Numbered from the stretch's first letter, positions 52,742 to 61,657 are shown. The stretch: DNA of 64,000 bases from CAZJRQ01 sp964548535 (GCA_964548535.1 CAZJRQ010000004.1:53100-117099); one strand, 5' to 3'. Notes: generated from the sequence alone by a model not told the origin. Translations and numbers: made by a program.

Positions 52742-54214
52742 GTGGAAGAGAAGACTATTGATTTAACGAGTGTGCTTAAGGACATTTCGAAAAATATTGT
52801 ATTGATTTTATTAGTGTCAACCGTTCTCATGCTGGTAGGACACATTGCAGTTAAACGCTTTCATAAACCATCTTATGAAACAAAGGTGTCCTATGTTGTA
52901 ACCTCAACTGATTCAAAGGATAACCAAAATGCAACCAAAAGAACTAAGCTTGTAAATGTTTTTAAGGAAGTTATTGAAAGTAATGTTCTTAAAAAAGAAA
53001 TTGTTAAAAGACTTGGTTATGAAGATGGACTGCCTGGTGAGATAAAATCAGAAATCTTCATGGGTGAGTCAACTGCTTTAGCAACAAACTATGCTGCAAC
53101 AAACATATTGATTGTTACAGTTACTGCACCTACACCTAGAGATTCATATGAAATTGCTAATGCTATACAGGCAAGCTGTTTGGAAGTTTCTGATTATATA
53201 AATAAGAATTCTGTTCTTACTGTTTTGGAAAAGCCAAGAATTGCAGTTGAAGATAGTGATGCTGTAAATTATATTAAAATGGATATTTTGATTTTTGTAG
53301 GTTCGGCATTTTTGATTTGTCTATTAATTGCATATATTTCATATGCAAGAGATACTGTTAAAAATTCTGATGAAGTTCGATCTAAACTGAACGTAAATCT
53401 GCTTTCAGCTATACCTGATGTAGAGGTTAAGCAGAATAAAAAAGCGAATAAAGAAATTAAGTCTATTTTACTTACAGACGAGAAAACGGGATTCTATTTT
53501 ATCGAAAGCATAAAGAAAATGCGAAGTAAGATTTTGAGCGGTGAAAAAACCGATGACGGAAAAGTTGTGCTGGTTTCTAGTGTTCTTCCTGGTGAAGGAA
53601 AAACTACAATTGCTGTGAATTTGGCTTTGTCTATTGCTCAGACAGATTCAAAAGTTCTGCTTGTAGACTTAGATTTGAGAAATCCTTGCATATATAATAT
53701 GCTTAATATTCAGGGTGAATTTAATGAGTTTACTGAGTTTATTGGTGGTAAAAAATCTATAATTGAAACAATGAAAGAAGTAGATTCTGGTCTATTTGTT
53801 CTGCCACAAAAGAAATCATTTGGCAACTCATCAAAGATTGTTGGTTCAGATAATTTTAGAAAGTTTATTAAGTATGCAACTGAGCATTTTGATTATGTTA
53901 TTATCGATACAACAGCAATATCTGCATCTCCTGATATGGAGGTACTGACTGGTGTAGTTGATAGTTCCATTTTGGTTGTTAAGGAAGATGGAGCAAGCTC
54001 TTCAATGATTAACAAGGCTATTGATATGATTCAGTATAACAACTGTAATTTGATTGGTTGTGTATTCAATCTTGATTCCCATAATGTTAGTGAGAAAAAA
54101 TATGGTTATGGTTATGGTTATGGATATGGATATGGATATTACAAAAAAAATCATTATAATTATGACAAAATAAAACAAGGTAAAAAAAATAAAGTAAAAG
54201 ATGAGAAGAGGTGA
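52742..54214 (+). CDS. Bacterial tyrosine kinase (Wzz-BY-kinase fusion), first copy
   Basis: A 490-residue protein: N-terminal Wzz-type chain-length domain between two membrane helices (about residues 18-36 and 180-200), then a cytosolic BY-kinase domain with Walker A SVLPGEGKTTIAVN (about 279-292), Walker A' LLVDLDLRNP and a Walker B-like IIDTTAIS, and a C-terminal Tyr/Gly repeat. BY-kinases autophosphorylate on such tails and control polysaccharide polymerisation and export. Compared with the second copy the Walker B region departs from the usual IVDTPP. GTG start. Confidence 0.9.
   Translation: MEEKTIDLTSVLKDISKNIVLILLVSTVLMLVGHIAVKRFHKPSYETKVSYVVTSTDSKDNQNATKRTKLVNVFKEVIESNVLKKEIVKRLGYEDGLPGEIKSEIFMGESTALATNYAATNILIVTVTAPTPRDSYEIANAIQASCLEVSDYINKNSVLTVLEKPRIAVEDSDAVNYIKMDILIFVGSAFLICLLIAYISYARDTVKNSDEVRSKLNVNLLSAIPDVEVKQNKKANKEIKSILLTDEKTGFYFIESIKKMRSKILSGEKTDDGKVVLVSSVLPGEGKTTIAVNLALSIAQTDSKVLLVDLDLRNPCIYNMLNIQGEFNEFTEFIGGKKSIIETMKEVDSGLFVLPQKKSFGNSSKIVGSDNFRKFIKYATEHFDYVIIDTTAISASPDMEVLTGVVDSSILVVKEDGASSSMINKAIDMIQYNNCNLIGCVFNLDSHNVSEKKYGYGYGYGYGYGYYKKNHYNYDKIKQGKKNKVKDEKR
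54101..54139 (+). repeat. 6-bp tandem repeat encoding Tyr-Gly tail
   Basis: About six TATGGT/TATGGA units encoding alternating Tyr-Gly. It is prone to copy-number change, which would vary the number of phosphorylatable tyrosines. Confidence 0.85.
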
Positions 54215-54218
54215 GCTA

Positions 54219-55658
54219 ATGGCTTATGAAAATGCGTTAAGAAGTGGCGGATACACTGAAGATGAAGAAGAGCAGAGCGTTAGCTTATTATTTAGTAATT
54301 TTGTAATTGCAATGAAATCATTCGTACGGCTTATTATTATATTGACTGCTATTGGATTAATTGCAGGAATTATATTCGGCAATTTCTTCTACAAGCCAAA
54401 ATATGAGACAAGCGCCTCATTTGCAATTTCAAATTCGTATTCGGGTGATAATAATTTTGGCTTTAATACATCACTAGATGAGCAGTTGGTTACTGCTGAA
54501 ACCTATGTTATGACTAGCACAACTTTGAAAAATATGATAGTTGAAAAACTAGGCGAAAATTATCAAAATTCAGTAATAACTGCAGAATCTATTTCTGATA
54601 CTCCAATTGTGACAGTTAAAGTAACTTCTGACAGCAAAGCTAAAGCTTATTTAGCTTTGAAAGAAGTAATTAATGTTTTTCCGGTTATTTCACAAAAGGT
54701 TTATGGAGATGTTCAAATCTCATTGATTGATCAAGCTGATGCTTCTGATAGTGCTGTGAATGCATTTGATAAGCAGAAATATGCTATATTATTTGCTCTT
54801 ACGGGACTGTGTGTCTCACTTGCAATTGTGTTTGTTTACAGCTTGAATTTTGACTTGGTATCAGATTCTGATACATTAAGAAAATATGTAAATCTTGATT
54901 GTATCGGCACTATACCTCAGTGTACTTTGAAAAATAAGAAGAAAGAATCAGATATGACAATTCTTAACCGAAATGCTACTGATGAATTCAAAGAGTCTTT
55001 TCAATTTATTAGAACGCGTATGGAGAGAATGTGTCGTAATACTGATTCAAAGTCATTGATGGTGACCAGTACCTATCCAGGTGAGGGTAAGACGACTGTT
55101 GCTGTAAACCTAGCGTTATCGCTAACACAGAATGGTAAAAAAGTTATAATCATCGACTGTGACTTGAGAAACCCATCTGTTATGGAAAGACTTGGTATTA
55201 AAAATTACAAGTATGGACTTGATGATTATTTTAGAAATAAGTGCGAGTTTGGCGAAACAATCGTGCAGTTCCCAAGAACTGAAATATATGCAGTTGCTAC
55301 AAGAAAATCTATGTCAAATGCTGCTGAAATAATTAATTCATCTAAAATGCAGACAATTATAAAGAAGGCTTGTGAAAAAGCTGATTATGTAATTGTTGAT
55401 ACTCCGCCAACTGACATGATGGGTGACTCGGTAACAATTTCAAAAGTTACTGATGCGGCATTATTTGTTGTAAGACAGAATTACAGCAGAATGAGTGGTG
55501 TTGTTTCTTCACTTGAGAGTATTAATGAATCTAGTCCAAATCTATTTGGCTTCTTGCTAAATGATAAAGAGGTTAAGTTAGGTGTTGTTGAGAATAAGTA
55601 TGGTCAGTATGGTAGTTATAGCAAATATGGCAAATATAACAAATACAGCGAAAAATAA
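54219..55658 (+). CDS. Bacterial tyrosine kinase (Wzz-BY-kinase fusion), second copy
   Basis: A 479-residue protein with the same layout: helices at about residues 28-48 and 185-205, Walker A STYPGEGKTTVAVN (about 283-296), Walker A' IIIDCDLRNP, Walker B VIVDTPP, and a C-terminal Tyr cluster (YGQYGSYSKYGKYNKY). ATG 54219 follows GAGGTGA, 4 nt after the previous stop. The two kinases are paralogs but well diverged, so both are likely kept for distinct roles or as a hetero-oligomer. Confidence 0.92.
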   Translation: MAYENALRSGGYTEDEEEQSVSLLFSNFVIAMKSFVRLIIILTAIGLIAGIIFGNFFYKPKYETSASFAISNSYSGDNNFGFNTSLDEQLVTAETYVMTSTTLKNMIVEKLGENYQNSVITAESISDTPIVTVKVTSDSKAKAYLALKEVINVFPVISQKVYGDVQISLIDQADASDSAVNAFDKQKYAILFALTGLCVSLAIVFVYSLNFDLVSDSDTLRKYVNLDCIGTIPQCTLKNKKKESDMTILNRNATDEFKESFQFIRTRMERMCRNTDSKSLMVTSTYPGEGKTTVAVNLALSLTQNGKKVIIIDCDLRNPSVMERLGIKNYKYGLDDYFRNKCEFGETIVQFPRTEIYAVATRKSMSNAAEIINSSKMQTIIKKACEKADYVIVDTPPTDMMGDSVTISKVTDAALFVVRQNYSRMSGVVSSLESINESSPNLFGFLLNDKEVKLGVVENKYGQYGSYSKYGKYNKYSEK

Positions 55659-55682
55659 TATTATTAATGGTGGTAATATAAA

Positions 55683-56429
55683 ATGAATGATTTCTCTTGT
55701 GACTTGGTTGATATTCATTGTCATGTTTTACCAGGGATAGATGATGGTGCTGAATCAATAGAGGATGCTCTTGATATGGTACAATTATCTGTTGAAAGTG
55801 GCGTTAAAAAGGTAATATGTACACCTCATTCAATTTCAGGTGTATTTGATAATTATCGCGGCTCAAAATTAACTGATGAATTTTGGGAATTTAAAAATAC
55901 TATTAATGATGCAAAGCTGCCTCTTGAGGTTTATTTAGGCATGGAGGTTTTTGCTACAGTAAATACTGCTAATGATTTGAATAGCGGTAAACTATGTACG
56001 CTTGCTGATTCTAGATATATGCTTATTGAATTTGATTTTGGTGAAGATGAGAAAATGGTAAGGTATATACTTGATAGCTTGGCTGAAACTGATGTAACTC
56101 CTGTTATAGCGCATCCTGAACGTTATGAGTTTATTGCAAGAAATCCAAGAATGCTATATGAATGGATTGATAAGGGTTACCTATTGCAGTCTAATACATC
56201 GAGTGTTAGAGGGAAATTCGGACGAATGGTAAATGCAATTGTTATGGATATGTTGAGTGACAGATTGGTTTCGTTTATTGCGAGTGATGCTCATGGAGCA
56301 CTTCACAGAACTCCTTTTTTAGAATTTGCATATAACATGGTTAACGAAAATTTTGGCGAAAAATATGCTAACGAAATTTTTAAAGTTAATCCAAATAAGA
56401 TTATTCAAAATTTAGATATTTTCGTATAA
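55683..56429 (+). CDS. PHP-family protein-tyrosine phosphatase (CpsB/YwqE-like)
   Basis: A 248-residue protein: metal motif DIHCHVLPGIDDGAES at residues 10-25, ICTPHS, GMEVFA, IAHPERYE and ASDAHG. The family dephosphorylates BY-kinases, completing the phosphorylation cycle with the two kinases just upstream. GGTGG site. No glycosyltransferases follow, so the biosynthesis genes lie elsewhere. Confidence 0.92.
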   Translation: MNDFSCDLVDIHCHVLPGIDDGAESIEDALDMVQLSVESGVKKVICTPHSISGVFDNYRGSKLTDEFWEFKNTINDAKLPLEVYLGMEVFATVNTANDLNSGKLCTLADSRYMLIEFDFGEDEKMVRYILDSLAETDVTPVIAHPERYEFIARNPRMLYEWIDKGYLLQSNTSSVRGKFGRMVNAIVMDMLSDRLVSFIASDAHGALHRTPFLEFAYNMVNENFGEKYANEIFKVNPNKIIQNLDIFV

Positions 56430-56462
56430 TGCTGATATTAACATTTTGTTTACATTGTGCGC

Positions 56463-56491
56463 TTGACATTTACTGACCAAAATTGTATAAT
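56463..56491 (+). promoter_or_regulatory. Full-consensus promoter for the surface-protein/sortase unit
   Basis: TTGACA (56463-56468), 17-bp spacer, TATAAT (56486-56491): both hexamers match the sigma-A consensus exactly. Confidence 0.88.
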
Positions 56492-56550
56492 ATATGTATA
56501 CTATTTATGCAAAATATGTATTAAACGATGTAAATTAGGGAAGAATAGTT

Positions 56551-57183
56551 ATGAAAAAAATCACAAAATTTCTTGCAACAACTTCTGCCGTTTTGACAAT
56601 GTCTCTTTCTATGGCAATTGCCGCTTCAGCTGCAACTTCTGCTGACGTTGTAAGCGCTGCTAAGGCAAATGGTGCTCCAAGTCAATACTGTGTAGAGCTA
56701 CAAAATTATCTAAATGCAAATGGTTCAAGCTTTACTTCTGCGGATTATGATAGTATGATTAGTTCGATGTCTTCAACATACAATACATATCTTAAATCTG
56801 CTGTTGAATCAATGTATGGTGCTGGCACAGATCCTTCATCTTTGACAGATGCTGAGCTAATTGCTGCAATTAAAACACTTTCAGCTGATCAGCAAAACGC
56901 AATCTTAGCTTCTGCCAAATCTACTGCCGCACAGTTCGGTATTGAACTTTCATTCTCAGCTGCTGATAATGGTGGTTTTGACATTTTCGTTTCTAAGAAG
57001 AGTGATGATTCTGGAAAAGGCAGTACAGGTAATGTTGTAGTAGGTGCTAATACTTCTAATACTGCTAAGAATACTGGTGTTGGTAGTTTTGGTGCTGTAG
57101 AGGCTGCTGCACTAGCAACTTTGGTACTTGCTTCAGTTGGTACTTTTGCACTTTCAAAAAAGAATACAAAGTCAGTGATGTGA
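56551..57183 (+). CDS. Secreted protein with C-terminal sortase-type anchor
   Basis: A 210-residue protein with a signal peptide (about residues 1-28, cleaved after ASA), a helical Ser/Ala-rich mature part, and a C-terminus typical of sorting signals: KNTGVGS (about residue 173), a hydrophobic Ala/Leu/Val segment and a basic SKKNTKSVM tail. KNTGVG resembles the NPxTG-like signals of ruminococci, though the first residues are off-consensus. A sortase gene follows immediately, and the promoter is full-consensus, so it is probably an abundant surface protein. No known domain. Confidence 0.8.
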   Translation: MKKITKFLATTSAVLTMSLSMAIAASAATSADVVSAAKANGAPSQYCVELQNYLNANGSSFTSADYDSMISSMSSTYNTYLKSAVESMYGAGTDPSSLTDAELIAAIKTLSADQQNAILASAKSTAAQFGIELSFSAADNGGFDIFVSKKSDDSGKGSTGNVVVGANTSNTAKNTGVGSFGAVEAAALATLVLASVGTFALSKKNTKSVM

Positions 57184-57204
57184 TAATATATGTCTGGTGA
57201 GATT

Positions 57205-57927
57205 ATGCAAGAGGAAAAATCAACCAGTCGTTATCGCGTGCGTAGAGAGACGTGTAAGCCGATACTGGCTTTCACGCCTCTCTTAGTTTTTGTGGTATGT
57301 TGCTGTTTGGTTACTTTATTTGGGTATAGAAAATTGATTTTTGTTAATGAATGGTCGAAGTTTATTTTTAATAAAAACTCAATGATTACAAATGTAAGCC
57401 CTGAAAATCCATATAGAAGTATAGATGCCCCTGAAATGACTGGAGTTGTAGATGATCAGAGTGGTGAGTCTTCAGAGAAAAAAATAGTATATCCATATTA
57501 TGGCGATGCTTATGCAAATTTGACAATTAACAATAGTGATGTTAAGGTTAATAATGCGCCGGTTTATTGGGGAGATTCTGATGATATTTTAGCAAAAGGT
57601 TTGGCACAGTCGAATTACTCAACGTATATCGGTTTAGAGGGTCGAGTTGTAATTAGCGGTCACAACTATACTGATTTTGTTGGGCTGAAAAATGTTAAAA
57701 AAGGCGACGAAGTTACACTAATTACTAGTTATGGTGAGTTCGTTTATGAGGTTGCAGATACTGACATTCGGAATATGACCGACACTGAGTATTTATATTA
57801 TGATCCAACTGCAAAAGAAGTTAAGAATGATCTGATTTTGTATACATGTTGGAATAATGGAAGATTAGGTATGTCTGATGAGCGCTTATATGTAATATGC
57901 GAACTAAAGAGTAAGAAATTTAATTAG
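57205..57927 (+). CDS. Sortase
   Basis: A 240-residue protein with one N-terminal membrane helix (about residues 23-43) and a sortase domain: His in VISGHNYTDF (about residue 154), Cys in LYTCWNNG (about 215) and Arg in DERLYV (about 226). It cleaves a sorting signal and links the protein to the wall. An in-frame ATG lies 15 nt upstream without a ribosome site; the chosen ATG has GGTGA 4 nt before it. It is probably devoted to the neighbouring secreted protein. Class (B/D-like) cannot be fixed by eye. Confidence 0.87.
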   Translation: MQEEKSTSRYRVRRETCKPILAFTPLLVFVVCCCLVTLFGYRKLIFVNEWSKFIFNKNSMITNVSPENPYRSIDAPEMTGVVDDQSGESSEKKIVYPYYGDAYANLTINNSDVKVNNAPVYWGDSDDILAKGLAQSNYSTYIGLEGRVVISGHNYTDFVGLKNVKKGDEVTLITSYGEFVYEVADTDIRNMTDTEYLYYDPTAKEVKNDLILYTCWNNGRLGMSDERLYVICELKSKKFN

Positions 57928-57938
57928 GAGGCAATTTT

Positions 57939-58817
57939 GTGAGAGGGAAGAAATTATATAAATATTTGCCGAATTTTATTTTTACTGTTGTTGTAGCTTT
58001 TTGGATTGTCATCACGATTTTTGTTAACTCGTTTTCGTATGTTTTTTTGGACCCTAATAAATATACTGATCTTATGTCTAAGTATGAGGTTGACAAGTTA
58101 GTGTATTCAGAAATAAATGATTATTTTGATCGTCAGTCTGCATATACTGGAATTTCTGCTGAGGTCTTTACTAGTTCATTAAATAATGTTGAGGTTTCAG
58201 CTGCTGTATTTGCTTATGTTGATTCTACTTTTGATTATATGAAAAACAGTACTGATGTTTTCCCAGAGTTTTCTTATGATTTTACAAGTATGGAGATAAA
58301 TGTTACCCAAGCATATGTCGATTGGGCACAGGAAAATGACATTGAACAGGACGAACAATTTAAATCTGGTGTAGATACTACGATTGCCAATGTGAAAAAT
58401 GTTGTTTTGACAAAGCTTGACATTATGATGCTGTCACATTTGAATGGTGAAAATGGTATTTCAACGAAAATTCGCAGAGTGTATCCAAATTTAACGTTAA
58501 TAAGACTTGCAACTGTTGCAGTTTTGCTAATTTTGATAGTGATTTATAATTTTATTAACAAAAAACACAAGTCAACAATTGTGTATTGGTTCGCAACATC
58601 TATTTTTTGTTCCGGATTGATGTTTGTTGTGCCTTGCGCTATTCTAAAACATACAAAGTACTTTGACGGATTAATTTTAAAATATGATGCGATTTATAAG
58701 TCGCTGACTCAGTCGCTTTATAACTTTTTAGATATATACATTCAAATTGGTGGTGTTTTAGTTGCTATATCAGCAATTATGTACTTCATTTTTGTGATTC
58801 GTAAACAAAATAGGTGA
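57939..58817 (+). CDS. Uncharacterised four-helix membrane protein
   Basis: A 292-residue protein with one N-terminal membrane helix (about residues 12-33), an extracellular segment of about 150 residues, and three helices in the C-terminal third. GTG start behind AGGAGG, 11 nt after the sortase stop, so it is in the same unit. No family recognised. It may help secretion or anchoring of the surface protein. Confidence 0.72.
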   Translation: MRGKKLYKYLPNFIFTVVVAFWIVITIFVNSFSYVFLDPNKYTDLMSKYEVDKLVYSEINDYFDRQSAYTGISAEVFTSSLNNVEVSAAVFAYVDSTFDYMKNSTDVFPEFSYDFTSMEINVTQAYVDWAQENDIEQDEQFKSGVDTTIANVKNVVLTKLDIMMLSHLNGENGISTKIRRVYPNLTLIRLATVAVLLILIVIYNFINKKHKSTIVYWFATSIFCSGLMFVVPCAILKHTKYFDGLILKYDAIYKSLTQSLYNFLDIYIQIGGVLVAISAIMYFIFVIRKQNR

Positions 58818-58824
58818 ATTTTAT

Positions 58825-58870
58825 ATTCCGTGTAATTTGTCTCAGTGGACATTTTATACGGAATTTTTTT
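58825..58870 (+). terminator. Terminator of the sortase unit
   Basis: An 11-bp stem, 58825-58835 with 58854-58864 (one G-U), and T run. Confidence 0.85.
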
Positions 58871-58953
58871 TGCTGTTTAAAATTTTTTCTTGTTTTTGTA
58901 TAAAGTAAATAGATTTTGAGTGAGCTGCTGGCAAATAATCATAATAATTTCTA

Positions 58954-58982
58954 TTGACAAACAGATAAAATAATGTTATTAT
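58954..58982 (+). promoter_or_regulatory. Promoter of cysK
   Basis: TTGACA (58954-58959), 17-bp spacer, TATTAT (58977-58982). Transcription should begin near 58989, at AACCTATCG, which could also be a repressor site. Confidence 0.78.
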
Positions 58983-58988
58983 ATAGAA

Positions 58989-59168
58989 AACCTATCGTAA
59001 TACTATGTTATATGATTATTTTGATAATACTCCGCTGCTTCGATGTGCGCAGTATCCTTGTTTTTGTTGGCGTACGAACATCAATTAAAGTAAACTTTAA
59101 TCATATCTAAAAAATATAGAATTATCAGTATTGTCTTAGCGTATACTTGGCTTTGATGGAAATAGGTT
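58989..59168 (+). ncRNA. Candidate structured leader RNA of cysK
   Basis: The leader between the promoter and the ribosome site can form nested helices: AACCTAT (58989-58995) with ATAGGTT (59162-59168), enclosing GATAATACT (59023-59031) with AGTATTGTC (59127-59135, one G-U), which encloses GATGT/ACATC (59042-59046, 59078-59082) and ATTAAAG/CTTTAAT (59084-59090, 59095-59101). The ATACT strand can instead pair locally with AGTAT (59051-59055). I recognise no known riboswitch (no SAM or T-box core). Confidence 0.45.
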
Positions 59169-59213
59169 AGTTTAGCAATTTTATTATAAATAATTATATT
59201 GGAGGAATTTATT

Positions 59214-60149
59214 ATGTCAGAAATTAAAAATAGTGCATTGGAATTAATCGGAGAAACACCTATTGTAAAAATTAATCGCTACAGTGAGTCAGTGGATGCA
59301 AAAAACGCCACGATTTTGGCTAAACTTGAATATCTTAATCCAGCGGGTTCAGTTAAGGACAGAATTGCTTTGGCTATGATTGAGGATGCGGAAAAGAGCG
59401 GTGTTTTAAAACCAGGAGCTACAATCGTTGAACCAACATCTGGAAATACAGGTATCGGACTTGCGGCAGTCGCAGCTATAAAAGGTTATAAGTTAATACT
59501 TACTCTTCCAGAAACTATGAGTATTGAGAGAAGAAATCTTTTAAAGGCTTATGGTGCTGAGCTTGAGCTTACAGAAGGCGGCAAGGGAATGAAGGGCGCG
59601 ATTGAAAAAGCTAACGAGCTGAAAGAGTCAATTGAAGGTGCTATTATCTTGGGTCAGTTCGTAAATCCTTCGAATCCTGAAGTGCATAAAGCTAAAACTG
59701 GTCCTGAAATTTGGGAGCAGACTGGTGGTAAGGTTGATATCTTTGTTGCTGGTGTTGGTACTGGCGGAACTGTTACTGGCGTTGGTGAATATCTAAAGGA
59801 GAAAAATCCTGATGTTAAGATTGTTGCCGTTGAACCATCAAACAGTGCTGTATTGTCTGGAAATCCTTCTGGTCCGCATAAAATTCAAGGAATTGGCGCT
59901 GGATTTGTTCCAGAGGTGCTTAACACTAAGGTTTATGATGAGATTATCGCGATTGAAAATGATGATGCTTTTGCAGAGGGCAAGAGATTTGCTGTTACTG
60001 AGGGAGTGCTTGTAGGAATTTCATCTGGTGCAGCTTTAAAAGCTGGTACAATTCTTGCACAAAGACCTGAAAATAAAGGAAAGAATATTGTTGTATTGCT
60101 GCCTGATTCTGGAGATAGATATCTATCAACACCACTTTTTAACAACTAA
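59214..60149 (+). CDS. cysK: Cysteine synthase (O-acetylserine sulfhydrylase)
   Basis: A 311-residue PLP enzyme: LIGETPIVKIN, NPAGSVKDRIAL (Schiff-base Lys), EPTSGNTGIGLA substrate loop, GVGTGGTVTGVG phosphate loop, and PDSGDRYLST. It makes cysteine from O-acetylserine and sulfide. ATG 59214 follows GGAGG. It has an unusually long, possibly structured leader and is followed by an Rrf2 regulator, suggesting sulfur control. Confidence 0.95.
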   Translation: MSEIKNSALELIGETPIVKINRYSESVDAKNATILAKLEYLNPAGSVKDRIALAMIEDAEKSGVLKPGATIVEPTSGNTGIGLAAVAAIKGYKLILTLPETMSIERRNLLKAYGAELELTEGGKGMKGAIEKANELKESIEGAIILGQFVNPSNPEVHKAKTGPEIWEQTGGKVDIFVAGVGTGGTVTGVGEYLKEKNPDVKIVAVEPSNSAVLSGNPSGPHKIQGIGAGFVPEVLNTKVYDEIIAIENDDAFAEGKRFAVTEGVLVGISSGAALKAGTILAQRPENKGKNIVVLLPDSGDRYLSTPLFNN

Positions 60150-60219
60150 TAAATGCGGCAGCGAAGTGAAGGTAATATTTTAATATAAGTATTACAATCG
60201 ATGATAAAATGGTGATGAT

Positions 60220-60639
60220 ATCAAAATAAATACCAAGGCAAGATATGCACTGCGTCTGATGATAGAATTAGCAAAAAGCGATCAGCAGTCGTATATAAAG
60301 CTGGCTGATGTTGCAACACCGCAAGGGTTGTCACTAAAGTATTTAGAAGGCATAGCAATAATTTTAAGAGGTGCGGGGTACATAAATGCACGACGGGGAA
60401 AGCTAGGTGGTTACCATTTGACAAGACCGGCTGATGAATATACAGTTGGTATGATATTGCGGCTTTTAGATGATTATATTGCGCCTTCATCTTGTGCTGA
60501 GTGTGAATCTAACGTTTGCGTTGGCGAACAAAATTGCAACATTAGAATTTTGCGTGAAAAGCTTGACGAGTCAGTGGATGAAGTGCTTGAAAATATTACA
60601 TTGGCTGATTTGCTTGAAATTGAAATGACACAAGTTTAA
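60220..60639 (+). CDS. Rrf2-family regulator; apparent ATC start
   Basis: A 139-residue winged-helix regulator if begun at ATC 60220. The frame reads IKINTKARYALRLMIELA, which aligns with the conserved Rrf2 N-terminus (usually MKI.TK.RYALR). The frame has a TAA at 60205-60207 and no ATG/GTG/TTG until ATG 60259, which would delete the first helix. GGTGAT lies just before the ATC. Four Cys (92, 95, 100, 106) occupy the place where IscR binds its Fe-S cluster. In this sulfur locus it may sense Fe-S or cysteine, like IscR or CymR. Confidence 0.82.
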   Translation: MKINTKARYALRLMIELAKSDQQSYIKLADVATPQGLSLKYLEGIAIILRGAGYINARRGKLGGYHLTRPADEYTVGMILRLLDDYIAPSSCAECESNVCVGEQNCNIRILREKLDESVDEVLENITLADLLEIEMTQV

Positions 60640-60706
60640 GTTTAGATTTTGATTTTATTACAATATAAATATAACAAATGCTTTTTAAGTAGAAATGGGG
60701 GAAATA

Positions 60707-61579
60707 ATGAGCGAATCATATAACCGTCTTCAAAACTCACATCCGTGTTTTGGCGGTAATCAAAATAAAGTTGGGCGAATTCATTTGCCTGTAAGTCCTG
60801 GCTGCAATATAGCCTGTAGATTTTGTGATAGAACTATTGATGATACAGACCAAAGACCAGGTGTAACTTCTAAAGTAATTACACCTGTCGAGGCTTTAGA
60901 TGTACTAAAAAAAGCAATAGAGCTTTGTCCTGAAATAACTGTGGCAGGAATTGCAGGACCAGGAGATACACTTGCAACATCTTATGCACTTGATACTTTT
61001 AGACTAGTAAAAGAGCATTACCCTAATCTAATACGATGTATGAGTACGAATGGATTGTTGCTGAATGAAAAAGCTGATGAGATTATTGAGGTAGGAATAG
61101 AGTCTTTAACAGTTACAGTAAATGCGGTAGATCCCAAAATTGAAGCACAGCTTAACAGTGAGATAATTTATCACGGTAAGAGATACACGGGCATTGAAGC
61201 AGCTGAAATTTTGATTGAAAATCAGTTGAAGGGAATTAAGAAAGTTGCAGATGCAGGAATTACAATTAAGGTGAACTCTGTGCTAGTTCCGAGCATAAAT
61301 GCGCATCATATTGAAGAAATTGCTAGGACAGTTAAGGCTGCTGGAGCAAGCATTTACAATATAATTCCACTTATTCCACAAGCTGAGCTGGCTGATGAAA
61401 CAGTCCCAACCTGTGTCGAAATTGATCAGGTTAGGACTTTGGCAGGTCAGCATATTGACGTTTTCAGACACTGTCAGCGATGTAGAGCAGATGCTGTTGG
61501 TTTTGCAGGCGGAAAAGACTTCGGGGATCAAATTTACCAAAGAAGAGTAGCTCTTAAAGAAACTTTTTCTCATGGATAG
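60707..61579 (+). CDS. nifB: NifB-type radical SAM protein
   Basis: A 290-residue protein beginning HPCFGG.., RIHLPVSPGCNIACRFCDR: the radical SAM CxxxCxxC plus the NifB-specific N-terminal His-Pro-Cys and later GPGDTLAT and late CxxCRADAVG (HCQRCRADAVG). NifB builds the 8Fe-9S-C precursor (NifB-co) of nitrogenase cofactors. It lacks the C-terminal NifX domain, like short NifBs. No nifHDK is in the window. Its neighbours are sulfur genes, so the cofactor may serve a nitrogenase-like enzyme downstream. ATG 60707 follows GGGGG. Confidence 0.88.
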   Translation: MSESYNRLQNSHPCFGGNQNKVGRIHLPVSPGCNIACRFCDRTIDDTDQRPGVTSKVITPVEALDVLKKAIELCPEITVAGIAGPGDTLATSYALDTFRLVKEHYPNLIRCMSTNGLLLNEKADEIIEVGIESLTVTVNAVDPKIEAQLNSEIIYHGKRYTGIEAAEILIENQLKGIKKVADAGITIKVNSVLVPSINAHHIEEIARTVKAAGASIYNIIPLIPQAELADETVPTCVEIDQVRTLAGQHIDVFRHCQRCRADAVGFAGGKDFGDQIYQRRVALKETFSHG

Positions 61580-61657
61580 CATGAGTAATATGAAATTCAC
61601 ACACTGTTTTGATGGGTGATGTTTCGTAAAATCAGATGTTTAATAACTCATTAGGTC

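Noticed and set aside
59043..59093. A 16-codon frame (ATG TGC ...) in the cysK leader, which might be another Cys leader peptide
   Set aside because: It has no ribosome site and a single Cys codon; I treat it as chance, unlike the leader at 62786.
58989..59213. SAM (S-box) riboswitch or T-box(Cys) before cysK
   Set aside because: Neither the S-box core nor the AGGGTGG T-box sequence is present.
60205..60640. The Rrf2 gene as a 5'-truncated pseudogene
   Set aside because: The conserved N-terminal codons are all present right after a ribosome site; only the start codon is unusual.
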